Source: CAZKYP01 sp964556885 (GTDB lineage: Bacteria > Planctomycetota > Phycisphaerae > Sedimentisphaerales > Anaerobacaceae). Taken from it: a stretch of DNA of 12,676 nucleotides. The notes beneath the pieces were generated by a model. The model had not been told where the DNA came from. It searched no databases and worked only from the letters and a program-made list of their open reading frames with translations. This document shows positions 6,206-12,676 of this stretch, piece by piece. The stretch lies in assembly GCA_964556885.1 (NCBI GenBank), contig CAZKYP010000097.1, positions 1-12,676 of the forward strand, read 5' to 3'. Position numbers and translations under genes: made by a program. Position 1 is the first letter of the stretch; each line of letters begins with the position of its first letter.

Positions 6206-6333
6206 CATGTCCCGTTTTTTCTAAAGATTAAAAGTCCATGCAGGCGGCAGTATTTGGCTATACCGCGTAATAATGCACGACCGTATTCACGGGAAGTCTC
6301 AACCAGCAAAAGGACTTTTGGAATATCTGACAT
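6205..6333 (-). pseudogene. 5' fragment of a second xylR-like regulator gene
   Basis: ATG 6333 opens MSDIPKVLLLVETSREYGRA as in the gene at 3459. Identity continues for 33 codons (to 6235) and then switches to unrelated residues (LLIFRKNGT) before TGA at 6205-6207, inside the terminator of the upstream LamG gene. Of seven base differences from the full copy, six are silent (TTA/TTG, GAA/GAG, CGC/CGT, ATT/ATA, CAC/CAT, GGT/GGA) and one changes Gly29 to Cys. This pattern indicates long selection as protein before the rest was lost, or continuing translation. The 42-aa product would have no DNA-binding domain. Confidence 0.8.
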
Positions 6334-6459
6334 ATCATTATTTTATCACTTATGCTGATAGACGTAAGCCTTGAGTAATGATATGCAAATCTGTAACTTA
6401 ATTTTAGACTATTGGATGGGAAGTTTTAAATTTTCATTTTATTTCGTTAGAATGTGGGT

Positions 6460-6499
6460 ATTATGCGCATAATGGCGAATTAAATACGCAATATGGCGA
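6460..6499 (+). promoter_or_regulatory. AraC-type operator, copy 2
   Basis: The same 14-bp palindrome ATTATGCGCATAAT (6460-6473) and the same pair of repeats, CGCATAATGGCGA (6466-6478) and CGCAATATGGCGA (6487-6499), again 21 bp apart. The surrounding DNA differs, so preservation points to a protein-binding function. With its local regulator gene reduced to a fragment, this site would have to be served by the regulator encoded at 2314-3459 or by a homologue elsewhere. Confidence 0.7.
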
Positions 6500-6520
6500 C
6501 TAATTTAAGCCGATATTATC

Positions 6521-6526
6521 TATAAT
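6521..6526 (+). promoter_or_regulatory. -10 box of the LamG gene promoter, copy 2
   Basis: TATAAT lies 21 nt after the second operator repeat, as in copy 1. The -35 position (about 6498-6503, GACTAA) is weak and abuts the repeat. The expected start is near 6533, giving a leader of about 270 nt. Confidence 0.65.
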
Positions 6527-6584
6527 ATGGTTGTAAACTGTATACCGGCGTCGATTAGCATTATTTATTTGAGAAAGTTTATTG

Positions 6585-6628
6585 GCCGGAATTAAGGAGG
6601 TGGTTTCAAGTCGTATTCATTTTCCGGC
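6585..6628 (+). promoter_or_regulatory. leader hairpin presenting a 16S-tail complement, copy 2
   Basis: GCCGGAA (6585-6591) pairs with TTCCGGC (6622-6628); the loop carries AAGGAGGTG (6594-6602). It is the counterpart of 3713-3757 with one compensated base pair. The ATG that follows the motif in copy 1 (3744) is absent here, so translation directly from this site is not conserved. Confidence 0.55.
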
Positions 6629-6802
6629 AATATAAATGACACATTTAAGCAAAATCGAATTTCTAATAAAAGAAATTGCGTTGAATCAGGCAACATCTAT
6701 ATCACAATCGATTTATGAAACAATGAAAAAATAGCTCGTGTTTTGGCGTATAGCTGAAGCATAAAATTTCAAAATTTCATCATATTTTGAAGGAGGTTTA
6801 TT

Positions 6803-9010
6803 ATGTGCAATAGATTGATTTGTTTCGTTTTTGTGGCGGTTTTGGTTATAACCAGTGCGGCGTCCGCAGAACTTGTCGGATGGTGGAAGCTCGACGACGG
6901 GGCCGGTATGGTCGCCGTCGATTCATCCGGCTTCGGTCGTGACGGTACACTTGTGGGCGATCCACAGTGGGTGCCCGGTTATATAGACGGCGCACTCGAA
7001 TTTGACGGTGATGATTATGTGGACACGGGTTATACAGAAGACCTGGCCACATGGACGATAGCTTGCTGGGTGATGAGTCCGTTAGCGCCATCGGCAGGTC
7101 AGGGCCCGAGCGGACCTATCCACCGTGAACAGAACTATCAGATCAACTGGGACCACGAGACTACGAGCTGGCAGGGATCTGCTGCCCTTAATGTCGGTGG
7201 TTGGCACAACGCGACCTTCCAGCCGCTTGTAGCCGACAGATGGTATCACCTGACGGCGACTTATGATGGGGAAGAGCTCAAGGCATTCAGAGACGGTGAG
7301 TTGATAGCGACCAATTCTAATATGTCCGGTCCGCCCGCTGCCGAGAGTAATAGTCTGAAACTTGCCAGGCATGCGGGGGATGATACACAGCATTTCACCG
7401 GTACCGTTGATGATGTCAAGATATACAACAGTGTGCTGTCGGAGTTTAATATTCGCGGTATAGCTTATCCGAATCACAAGCAATCATGGAAACCCAGACC
7501 CGAAAACGGCGAGGTTGACGTTGTTCTCGACAGAAGCCTTGTCTGGAACCAGGGCATTATCAGTTCGGAAACATTTGAGCTGTACAGCCAGCACAACTTA
7601 TACATTGGGACCGACCTCGACGAAATAAGCTCTGCGACGGAACCGACGGTCGTCTTAACGGATGCCAACGAGTATTTGCCCGAGCTTGATTACAATACAA
7701 CATATTATTGGCGCGTAGATGAGGTCGGCGAAGCTGATCCTGAGCCGATTAAAGGCGAGGTCTGGAGTTTTACGTCAGCCAACTTTATCGTTCTGGAAGA
7801 TTTCGAGAGCTACACCGACGACGAACCGGACACGATATACCTGAACTGGATCGACGGCTGGGGCGACCCGACAAACGGCTCGACATCAGGTTATCCGGAT
7901 CCGGACTTCATCGCGGGTGAGCATTATGTCGAGACCGATATAGTTCATGGCGGCAATCAGGCTTTACCGCTGTTCTACGACAACACAAGCAGCGGGCTTT
8001 CCGAAGCGACAAAGACACTGACCGAATTGCGTGACTGGACCATCGATGACGTTATCACGCTGACGCTGTTCTATTACGGCAACGCGGGTAATTCCACAGA
8101 GTCTATGTTTGTCGGTGTCAACGATACCGCCGTTGTTTATAACGAGGACCCAAGGGCGACGTTAAACAACGAATGGACCCAGTGGGATATTCCCATGCAG
8201 AAATTTGCCGACCAGGGCGTTGATCTTACTAATGTCAGCTCGATATCTCTCGGTCTGGGCAACAAGGCCAACCCAGTCGCCGGCGGCAAAGGTCATGTGT
8301 TATTTGATGATATTCGTTTGTCACGCTCGGAAGCGATCGAATATGAGCCCGAGATTGAATCCGTCAATCCCGGTACCGCCAACCTGAGGCTTTATTATGC
8401 GTTTGAGAATAATGTACAGGATACTTCCGGCAGAGGTCTTAATGCGACAATTTCAGGCAATCCGACGTATGTTAATAGTGCGACCAGCTTCGGGATGGCG
8501 ATAAACCTCGACGGAGAAGGTGACTTCCTTACCCTGCCGATAGGTTCACTTATCAGTACTCTGAACGAATCGTCCTTTGCGATATGGGTGAACTGGGCGG
8601 CAAGAGGAAGCAGTTGGCAGCGCATCTTCGACTTTGGTTCGGGTGAAGATATAAATATGTTCCTGACAACCAATACAGGCAGCAATGTGTTCCGTTATGC
8701 AATGACGGTTTCCGGTAATACCGCCGAGGACCAGACGACTTCATCGAAGGCCCTGACCGGTGGGTGGCATCATATAGCCGTAACGATAGACCCGGCTACA
8801 AGCACCCATACGCTGTATCTCGACGGCAAGCTCGAAGGTCAGAATACTTCGGCAACATTAAAGCCGAGCGACCTCGGTGTGACGACCCAGAACTGGATGG
8901 GCGTGTCACAGTATCCGTCCGACCCGTATTATATCGGCGCGATAGATGAGTTCCGCATTTACAACAAGGTGTTGACAAGACCCGAGGTGCTTTACCTCGC
9001 AGGTAAATAG
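6803..9010 (+). CDS. secreted LamG-domain protein, copy 2
   Basis: A protein of 735 aa. ATG 6803 follows AAGGAGG (6790-6796). The signal peptide (residues 1-22, ending TSAASA) is almost that of copy 1. The first LamG domain (about 23-222) shares the opening GWWKLDDGAG but then diverges strongly (for example QNYQINWDHETTSW, and WYHLTATYDG in place of WHHVAGTYDG). The fibronectin-like module (YYWRVDEVGEADPEPIKGEVW), the DFESYTD module and the C-terminal LamG are close to copy 1. Exported, probably glycan-binding, no enzyme domain seen. The stop is TAG. It is behind its own copy of the operator and leader, so both genes are probably induced together while offering different N-terminal binding surfaces. 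Ligand and role are not shown by the sequence. Confidence 0.9.
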   Translation: MCNRLICFVFVAVLVITSAASAELVGWWKLDDGAGMVAVDSSGFGRDGTLVGDPQWVPGYIDGALEFDGDDYVDTGYTEDLATWTIACWVMSPLAPSAGQGPSGPIHREQNYQINWDHETTSWQGSAALNVGGWHNATFQPLVADRWYHLTATYDGEELKAFRDGELIATNSNMSGPPAAESNSLKLARHAGDDTQHFTGTVDDVKIYNSVLSEFNIRGIAYPNHKQSWKPRPENGEVDVVLDRSLVWNQGIISSETFELYSQHNLYIGTDLDEISSATEPTVVLTDANEYLPELDYNTTYYWRVDEVGEADPEPIKGEVWSFTSANFIVLEDFESYTDDEPDTIYLNWIDGWGDPTNGSTSGYPDPDFIAGEHYVETDIVHGGNQALPLFYDNTSSGLSEATKTLTELRDWTIDDVITLTLFYYGNAGNSTESMFVGVNDTAVVYNEDPRATLNNEWTQWDIPMQKFADQGVDLTNVSSISLGLGNKANPVAGGKGHVLFDDIRLSRSEAIEYEPEIESVNPGTANLRLYYAFENNVQDTSGRGLNATISGNPTYVNSATSFGMAINLDGEGDFLTLPIGSLISTLNESSFAIWVNWAARGSSWQRIFDFGSGEDINMFLTTNTGSNVFRYAMTVSGNTAEDQTTSSKALTGGWHHIAVTIDPATSTHTLYLDGKLEGQNTSATLKPSDLGVTTQNWMGVSQYPSDPYYIGAIDEFRIYNKVLTRPEVLYLAGK

Positions 9011-9042
9011 GTTCATACACATTGTTTAATATACATCTCTTT

Positions 9043-9076
9043 GGGCCTGTGCTTTGTATGGCACAGGCCCTTCTTT
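9043..9076 (+). terminator. terminator of LamG gene copy 2
   Basis: GGGCCTGTGC (9043-9052) pairs perfectly with GCACAGGCCC (9061-9070), loop of 8 nt, followed by TTCTTT. Compared with copy 1, the wobble pair in the stem has become a Watson-Crick pair and the loop has changed, so the stem itself is being conserved. Confidence 0.85.
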
Positions 9077-9276
9077 ACGCGTTTTTCTCCTATGTTGGTT
9101 CAAACCAAAGGCAAATTGGTTGGAATTCGTGGAATTTTTTGATACAATGAAGAAAATAGAGTACATGGTTTTATTGCTATATTTTATAACTTATCGCACA
9201 TAGTTGACTAATAAACAAGGTTGTTAGGTTAAACCTGATTTGAATGAATACAGATAATCCTTTTTTTAAAACGCAG

Positions 9277-9376
9277 NNNNNNNNNNNNNNNNNNNNNNNN
9301 NNNNNNNNNNNNNNNNNNNNNNNNNNNNNNNNNNNNNNNNNNNNNNNNNNNNNNNNNNNNNNNNNNNNNNNNNNNN
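9277..9376. other. assembly gap (100 N)
   Basis: Exactly 100 undetermined bases, the usual placeholder for a scaffold join of unknown size. It removes the start of the DUF362 gene. A frame opening ATGAATACAGATAATCC at 9244 runs into the gap (MNTDNPFFKTQ) without a ribosome site; it could be the start of that gene or chance. Spacing and adjacency across the gap should not be trusted. The 206 nt before it (9071-9276) hold only a TTGGTT-ca-AACCAA palindrome (9095-9108) and no supported gene. Confidence 0.95.
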
Positions 9377-10285
9377 TTCGAATCTACGGGTATAGCCGCA
9401 GTAGCGCGCGAACGAAACTGCCCGCTTATCGATATGGACCAAAGACCGTTTGTTGAAATGGATATACCTTACGGCAGGGTACTGCATAAGTTGAAACTCT
9501 GCCCGGAGGTGCTGGAATTCGACCTGATTGTGTCGATACCGGTAATGAAAATGCACATGCACACAGATGTCACCCTATCGGTCAAGAATATGAAAGGCTG
9601 CCTGTGGCGGCGCAGCAAAGTCGAGCTGCACATGCTGCCGCCCATCGAAGGCAGCGACGAAAAACCAATCAACGTGGCCATTGCGGACATGTCCTCGGTC
9701 CTGCGGCCGCACCTGGCTATTATAGACGGGACTGTTGGCATGGAAGGCTTGGGACCGAGTGCCGGCCGGCCCAAGCCCCTGGACTGCGTGGTCGTCGGCG
9801 CCGACGGATTTGCGGCCGATGCCGTGGCCTGCCGGTTGATGGGTACACGGGCCGAGGATGTCCCTCATATTCGCATGGGCGTCGAGCGCGGATTCGGCGT
9901 GATTGATTTGGCACAAATCACCGTGACGCCGGAGAACTGGCGCAACTGGTGCAGCCCGTTTGCCCGGCCGCCGCAGAACCTGACCATCGAATTTCCGAAT
10001 GTTACAGTTTTGGACAACAATTCGTGCAGCGCGTGCCAGTCCACGCTGCTTTTATTCCTGAAGGAATTTGGAGACCGGATCTTCGACTATCTGCCGGACA
10101 AGCATTTAAATATCGCCATCGGCAAAGGACACACCGAACTGCCTGAAAAAACGCTCTGTGTCGGCAACTGCACAGCCCGATTCAAATCGGGTCCCGACAC
10201 ATCGGGATTTGTCCCCGGCTGTCCCCCAGTAGCCAGCGAAATCCTCAAAAAACTGACCGGCAAAACCACCCTGGACCCTAAATAA
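9377..10285 (+). CDS. DUF362 family protein, 5' end lost in gap
   Basis: The frame is open from the first base after the gap (FESTGIAAVARERN...) to TAA at 10283-10285, 302 residues; ATG 9434 is internal. DUF362 hallmarks are visible: DLIVSIPVMKMHMHTDVTLSVKNMKG, then LRPHLAIIDGTVGMEGLGPSAGRP, then VVGADGFAADAVACRLMG and VPHIRMGVERGFG. A C-terminal extension holds clustered cysteines: NSCSACQST, TLCVGNCTARF and VPGCPPVASEI. DUF362 proteins have no settled biochemical role; some carry Fe-S ferredoxin modules, and the Cys pairs here could hold a metal or cluster (inference). There is no signal peptide in the visible part, but the N-terminus is missing. GC content is visibly higher than in the intergenic DNA around it. 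No clear terminator follows. Confidence 0.85.
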   Translation, partial: FESTGIAAVARERNCPLIDMDQRPFVEMDIPYGRVLHKLKLCPEVLEFDLIVSIPVMKMHMHTDVTLSVKNMKGCLWRRSKVELHMLPPIEGSDEKPINVAIADMSSVLRPHLAIIDGTVGMEGLGPSAGRPKPLDCVVVGADGFAADAVACRLMGTRAEDVPHIRMGVERGFGVIDLAQITVTPENWRNWCSPFARPPQNLTIEFPNVTVLDNNSCSACQSTLLLFLKEFGDRIFDYLPDKHLNIAIGKGHTELPEKTLCVGNCTARFKSGPDTSGFVPGCPPVASEILKKLTGKTTLDPK

Positions 10286-10471
10286 AAAGGCGGGCAAAGT
10301 ACCGCTGTAAATGCTTCAAATATTTATACCGCAAATATCGGTTTATATGTCATCCCATGAAAGCGTGTGTACTTTCTTGTCATCAATCATACCAGAGAAT
10401 CCGATGGAAGGCGGGCTTTCATGAGACTATGTGACTTCAACAAAACTGGAAATTCTTTCATAGATACGGCG

Positions 10472-10930
10472 TTAGTTCTGGGGCGTCCTGGTTCCGGAAG
10501 CCGCAGTGGGCGAGACTTGACGAATTTGCTCATGCCGGGCGATGAGGTAGGGCGCATATTTCTTGTCCGATCCGAGAATGTGATTGCTTAGCCAGTTATA
10601 CAGAAAATTCGTCATATCGCTCAGCAGCACATCCTGCTGCCCTGTGATATTCGATAACAGCTCGTCTACTTTTTTGCAGAAATATTCGTGCTGGCGAACG
10701 TGACCTTCCAGGTCCGGGTATGCACATTCGGACATGTATTTTTCTTCGCTTTCAAAATGATATGAGGTGTACGCCCTCATCTCGGAAAGAACGTCTGTTA
10801 TGATTTTCGAACCTGTCCGTGCGTCCGGGACTTCGAGCAGTTTGTCTATCATTCTGAACAACACCTTGTGCTGATCGTCTAATTCACCGACGCCCACACT
10901 ATAGCTTTCATCCCATTCTATCATTGTCAT
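10472..10930 (-). CDS. bacteriohemerythrin
   Basis: A protein of 152 aa, starting at ATG 10930 (MTMIEWDESYSVGV) with GGGAG 8 nt upstream on the minus strand. All ligands of the non-haem di-iron O2-binding site are present: His21 (DDQH), His58 and Glu62 (HFESE), His77 and His81 (HVRQH), His117 and Asp122 (HILGSD). It is a single-domain four-helix-bundle protein of normal length, with a polar tail of about 15 residues after the last helix. Bacteriohemerythrins bind O2 reversibly and are thought to store, carry or sense oxygen in microaerophiles and anaerobes. The protein should be cytoplasmic. It is convergent with the DUF362 gene; an imperfect inverted repeat (10356-10364 with 10415-10423) lies between them. 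It is divergent from the small lipoprotein at 11194, with a shared 263-nt control region. Confidence 0.95.
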   Translation of the reverse strand: MTMIEWDESYSVGVGELDDQHKVLFRMIDKLLEVPDARTGSKIITDVLSEMRAYTSYHFESEEKYMSECAYPDLEGHVRQHEYFCKKVDELLSNITGQQDVLLSDMTNFLYNWLSNHILGSDKKYAPYLIARHEQIRQVSPTAASGTRTPQN

Positions 10931-11076
10931 TTTTTAAGCTCCCGGTTTTTAAGATGGTAATATACCTACCCGAGTGTATATCGTCCAAATCGAGACCTGT
11001 TTTTACATTAATTTACCGAGAATTGTGGCTTGATTTTGGCGATTCCGGGAAAATCTTCAAAAAATTAATTATTTCA

Positions 11077-11134
11077 TTGAACAAATATGTTATAGGAGTA
11101 GAATAGTCTTATAGGAACAAATTAGTCCTAATAA
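11077..11134 (+). promoter_or_regulatory. probable promoter and repeat operator of the small lipoprotein gene
   Basis: TTGAAC (11077-11082) and TAGAAT (11099-11104), 16 bp apart, make a fair sigma-70 promoter. TTATAGGA occurs twice in direct orientation (11090-11097 and 11109-11116, 19 bp apart). An inverted partner TCCTAATAA (11126-11134) can form a stem with the second copy. Repeats inside and just after a promoter suggest repressor binding. This is inference only. Confidence 0.45.
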
Positions 11135-11193
11135 GTAATGTTGATTTTGAAATAATGGCGTTTTTAGTAAGTTGATTTGAAAGGAGACAAATC

Positions 11194-11352
11194 ATGAACG
11201 GTTCAATCTTGAAAATTATGCTGGTTTTAATGTTTTTGGTAATTGCGGCGGCGGGCTGTGGTGAAAGTGCTATGAATTCGAAACACAATATGTCGGCCAA
11301 TATCGATCATTGGGAAATGACGCCGGCCGGTGTATCTATAGCAAGATATTGA
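11194..11352 (+). CDS. 52-aa small lipoprotein
   Basis: ATG 11194 follows AAGGAG (11181-11186) with 7-nt spacing; TGA is at 11350-11352. Residues 1-20 (MNGSILKIMLVLMFLVIAAA) form a classical lipoprotein signal ending AAAGC, with Cys22 as the lipidated residue. The mature part is only about 31 residues (CGESAMNSKHNMSANIDHWE and an 11-residue tail), hydrophilic, with no known fold. It resembles entericidin-size lipoproteins in plan but not in sequence. It has its own likely promoter with TTATAGGA repeats and is divergent from the bacteriohemerythrin gene. The short length explains why gene finders may skip it. Role unknown. Confidence 0.7.
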   Translation: MNGSILKIMLVLMFLVIAAAGCGESAMNSKHNMSANIDHWEMTPAGVSIARY

Positions 11353-11407
11353 TAACAAAATAAGGGCTTAATAACGGCTACTATTGCGATTGAAGTCTTT
11401 GAGCCAT

Positions 11408-11457
11408 AAGGGCATCTATTTATTCGCGAAGATCTTTTGCGAAAAAAGGATGCCCTT
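11408..11457. terminator. two-tier hairpin between convergent small lipoprotein and BamE-like genes
   Basis: AAGGGCATC (11408-11416) pairs with GATGCCCTT (11449-11457), and inside it TTCGC pairs with GCGAA. It lies between the convergent genes ending at 11352 and 11483 and could end transcription from both sides. Neither side has a long T-run, so termination strength is uncertain. Confidence 0.5.
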
Positions 11458-11482
11458 CATTTATTTCGGCCGGTTGCGACCA

Positions 11483-11842
11483 TTAACGTTCCGTCCGGTA
11501 TCGCTGAACGATGCCGTTCTGAATTTCGAATGCGATTACGTGTTTTTCGGTCTTGTCGTCCTTGATGACGATGGGGGGCGGGAACATGACGAATGCGTTG
11601 TCTTTGGTTTTGACGCATTTATACCTGAGGATTTCAGTGCCGTCCTGTGTTACGGCCCGCTCAGCCGGTTCGCCGAACATATCTATGAGCTGTTCCTTTG
11701 TGGTCTGGCCGTAATTGATCTGCTTGAGCTCTGATTTCTTCGGGCCGGTGAAATTCTCGTCCGTCTTGCAGACCACGCAGCCGGAGAACAGAATTGCAAA
11801 CAGGACCAGAGTCAGGAAAAGGGCGTTTTGCTGGAGTTTCAT
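11483..11842 (-). CDS. lipoprotein with a BamE/SmpA-OmlA-like domain
   Basis: A protein of 119 aa starting at ATG 11842, with AAGGAA just upstream on the minus strand. Residues 1-21 form a lipoprotein signal with a good lipobox, LFSGC (Cys22). Residues about 40-119 show the SmpA/OmlA pattern: INYGQTTKEQLIDMFGEP (helix and the typical 'G-x-P' turn), then strands around EILRYKC and HVIAFEIQNGIVQRYR. In proteobacteria BamE is an accessory lipoprotein of the outer-membrane beta-barrel assembly machine, but many small lipoproteins share the fold, so the specific role is not certain. A minus-strand TATAAT (11928-11923) without a good -35 is 80 nt upstream. It lies 140 nt after proB on the same strand and may be an independent unit. 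Confidence 0.75.
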   Translation of the reverse strand: MKLQQNALFLTLVLFAILFSGCVVCKTDENFTGPKKSELKQINYGQTTKEQLIDMFGEPAERAVTQDGTEILRYKCVKTKDNAFVMFPPPIVIKDDKTEKHVIAFEIQNGIVQRYRTER

Positions 11843-11982
11843 TTTGTGTTTTCCTTTCTATTATTTTTTGTGCACGTCAACAGGCTTCACTATTCGGTTG
11901 ACACAAATTTGTCGTTCTTACTATTATATAGGCGACGGAAGGCCGTTTCGTTACAAAAATTCTCAAATTTTTTTTTCATTCA

Positions 11983-12676
11983 TCAATAATCAATCATTAC
12001 AATGTCTTCCGGTATTGCGATAACATCACGGTGTCCCGGGCCGAGAACATTTTTGATTTCCGTACTGTGCTTACCGGCCAACTCTTTAAGCTGGGAACTG
12101 CTGAAATTTGTCACGGCCTTAGCGCTGTCATTCAGCATGACTACCGCGCCGGCCTCGAACGTCCCTTGCACCGAGACCACGCCGCTGGGCAGAAGGCTCT
12201 TTCGGTTCCTGACCGCCCGCATCGCTCCGTCGTCGATGAGGATTGTCCCTGCGGCCCGGCTGTTGAGTATCCATCGCGAGCGGTTGGACAGCTTTCGTTT
12301 CGGCATGAAGATGGTGCCGATTTCCTTGCCGGCGATTATCTTACTGATGACGTCCTTGATCCTTCCGTTGGCAAGCACGATTCGGCAGCCCGCGTTTGCG
12401 GCGATTTTAGCCGCTTCGATCTTGGTCTTCATCCCGCCGGTGCTGAACCTGCTGCCCTTGCCGCCGGCACTTCGCGCAATCTCCTCGGTTATCTCGAAGA
12501 CGGTATGTATCGGTTTGGCATCCGGGAATTTCTGCGGGTTCCTGTCGTAAAGAGCATCGATGTCACTGAGCATTATCAGAAGGTCCGCGTCGATTTTGCT
12601 GGCGACCAGCGCGCTGAGCCGGTCGTTGTCGCCGAACGCCGTGCCGATCTCGGCGGTGCTGACGCTGTCGTTCTCG
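11983..12676 (-). CDS. proB: glutamate 5-kinase, C-terminal part (5' end outside window)
   Basis: The frame is open from the window edge to TGA at 11983-11985, 230 residues; the internal ATG at 12573 is not the start. It begins ENDSVSTAEIGTAFGDNDRLSALVA, the nucleotide/substrate region of the amino-acid-kinase fold, then LIMLSDIDALYDRNP and the phosphate-binding STGGMKTKIEAAKIA. The C-terminal PUA domain follows (SRWILNSRAAGTILIDDGA, LLPSGVVSVQGTF), ending EDIVMIDY. About 137 N-terminal residues are missing relative to E. coli ProB (367 aa). The enzyme phosphorylates L-glutamate with ATP to gamma-glutamyl phosphate, the first and usually proline-inhibited step of proline synthesis, in the cytoplasm. 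No proA is visible downstream, where a BamE-like gene follows after 140 nt; proA may be upstream or elsewhere. Confidence 0.95.
   Translation of the reverse strand, partial: ENDSVSTAEIGTAFGDNDRLSALVASKIDADLLIMLSDIDALYDRNPQKFPDAKPIHTVFEITEEIARSAGGKGSRFSTGGMKTKIEAAKIAANAGCRIVLANGRIKDVISKIIAGKEIGTIFMPKRKLSNRSRWILNSRAAGTILIDDGAMRAVRNRKSLLPSGVVSVQGTFEAGAVVMLNDSAKAVTNFSSSQLKELAGKHSTEIKNVLGPGHRDVIAIPEDIVMIDY

Larger units (their letters stand above)
3361..6219 (+). repeat. tandem duplication unit, copy 1
   Basis: The unit comprises codons 1-33 of the xylR-like gene (minus), the divergent control region, the LamG gene and its terminator. The same order recurs at 6235-9085. Homology begins at 3361, 3 nt from the TGA that breaks the regulator, and fades after the terminator around 6219. 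Conservation is mixed: high in the regulator fragment, the operator and the C-terminal two thirds of the LamG gene, low in the N-terminal LamG domain and much of the leader. The duplication is therefore old rather than an assembly artefact. Confidence 0.85.
6235..9085 (+). repeat. tandem duplication unit, copy 2
   Basis: Second copy of the regulator-fragment / control region / LamG / terminator unit, in direct orientation and immediately after copy 1, with about 15 nt of junction sequence (6220-6234). Lengths differ slightly because of indels in the leader (operator-to-start distance 343 versus 335 nt) and in the first LamG domain. Confidence 0.85.

Noticed and set aside
9122..9201. Short frame MKKIEYMVLLLYF... 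before the assembly gap
   Set aside because: 18 residues, no properly spaced ribosome site, AT-rich DNA.
10356..10423. Terminator between DUF362 and hemerythrin genes
   Set aside because: CATGAAAGC/GCTTTCATG is perfect but separated by 50 nt and lacks a T-run; kept only as a remark.
12002..12550. 182-aa plus-strand frame opposite proB
   Set aside because: Shadow of proB, whose kinase and PUA motifs are unmistakable on the minus strand.

Overview
The window looks like chromosomal DNA from a planctomycete of the Phycisphaerae / Sedimentisphaerales type. This is inferred from three things: secreted LamG / fibronectin-like / 'ED-FESY' proteins, a XylR-type regulator (sugar-binding domain plus AraC helix-turn-helix), and a Cys-rich DUF362 protein. 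A run of 100 N at 9277-9376 is a scaffold gap, so the parts left and right of it may not be truly adjacent.

Layout. 1-141 holds the tail of an unrecognised gene. 208-783 encodes a probable lipoprotein, bracketed by two inverted copies of a GTAGGGTG hairpin. 784-2280 has no large gene. It carries two very small Cys-containing, Lys/Pro-rich proteins (1317-1406 and 1964-2122). The second lies behind a consensus sigma-70 promoter (TTGACA-N16-TATAAT), a structured leader of about 415 nt, and ahead of a strong terminator. 2314-3459 (minus) is a full-length XylR-like regulator gene broken by one TGA at codon 35, where Trp is expected.

The centre is an old tandem duplication of about 2.85 kb. Each unit holds the 5' end of the xylR-like gene (minus), a divergent control region, a secreted LamG protein (plus) and a terminator. 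Copy 1 is 3361-about 6219 and copy 2 is 6235-about 9085. In copy 2 only 33 codons of the regulator remain. Both control regions keep the same architecture: a 14-bp palindrome and two 13-bp direct repeats exactly 21 bp apart (AraC-type operator geometry), a TATAAT box 21 nt downstream, and a leader of about 260-270 nt. The leader contains a covarying 7-bp stem whose loop displays a 9-nt perfect complement of the 16S rRNA tail. The LamG proteins share signal peptide and C-terminal two thirds but differ strongly in the N-terminal LamG domain.

Right of the gap are a 5'-truncated DUF362 protein, a bacteriohemerythrin (minus), a 52-aa lipoprotein with a repeat-rich promoter region, a BamE/SmpA-like lipoprotein (minus) and the C-terminal part of glutamate 5-kinase ProB (minus, running off the window).

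The most notable material is the duplicated regulator/LamG module with its conserved operator and leader RNA, and the structured transcript at 1549-2280. I see no CRISPR array, tRNA, rRNA or transposase gene.
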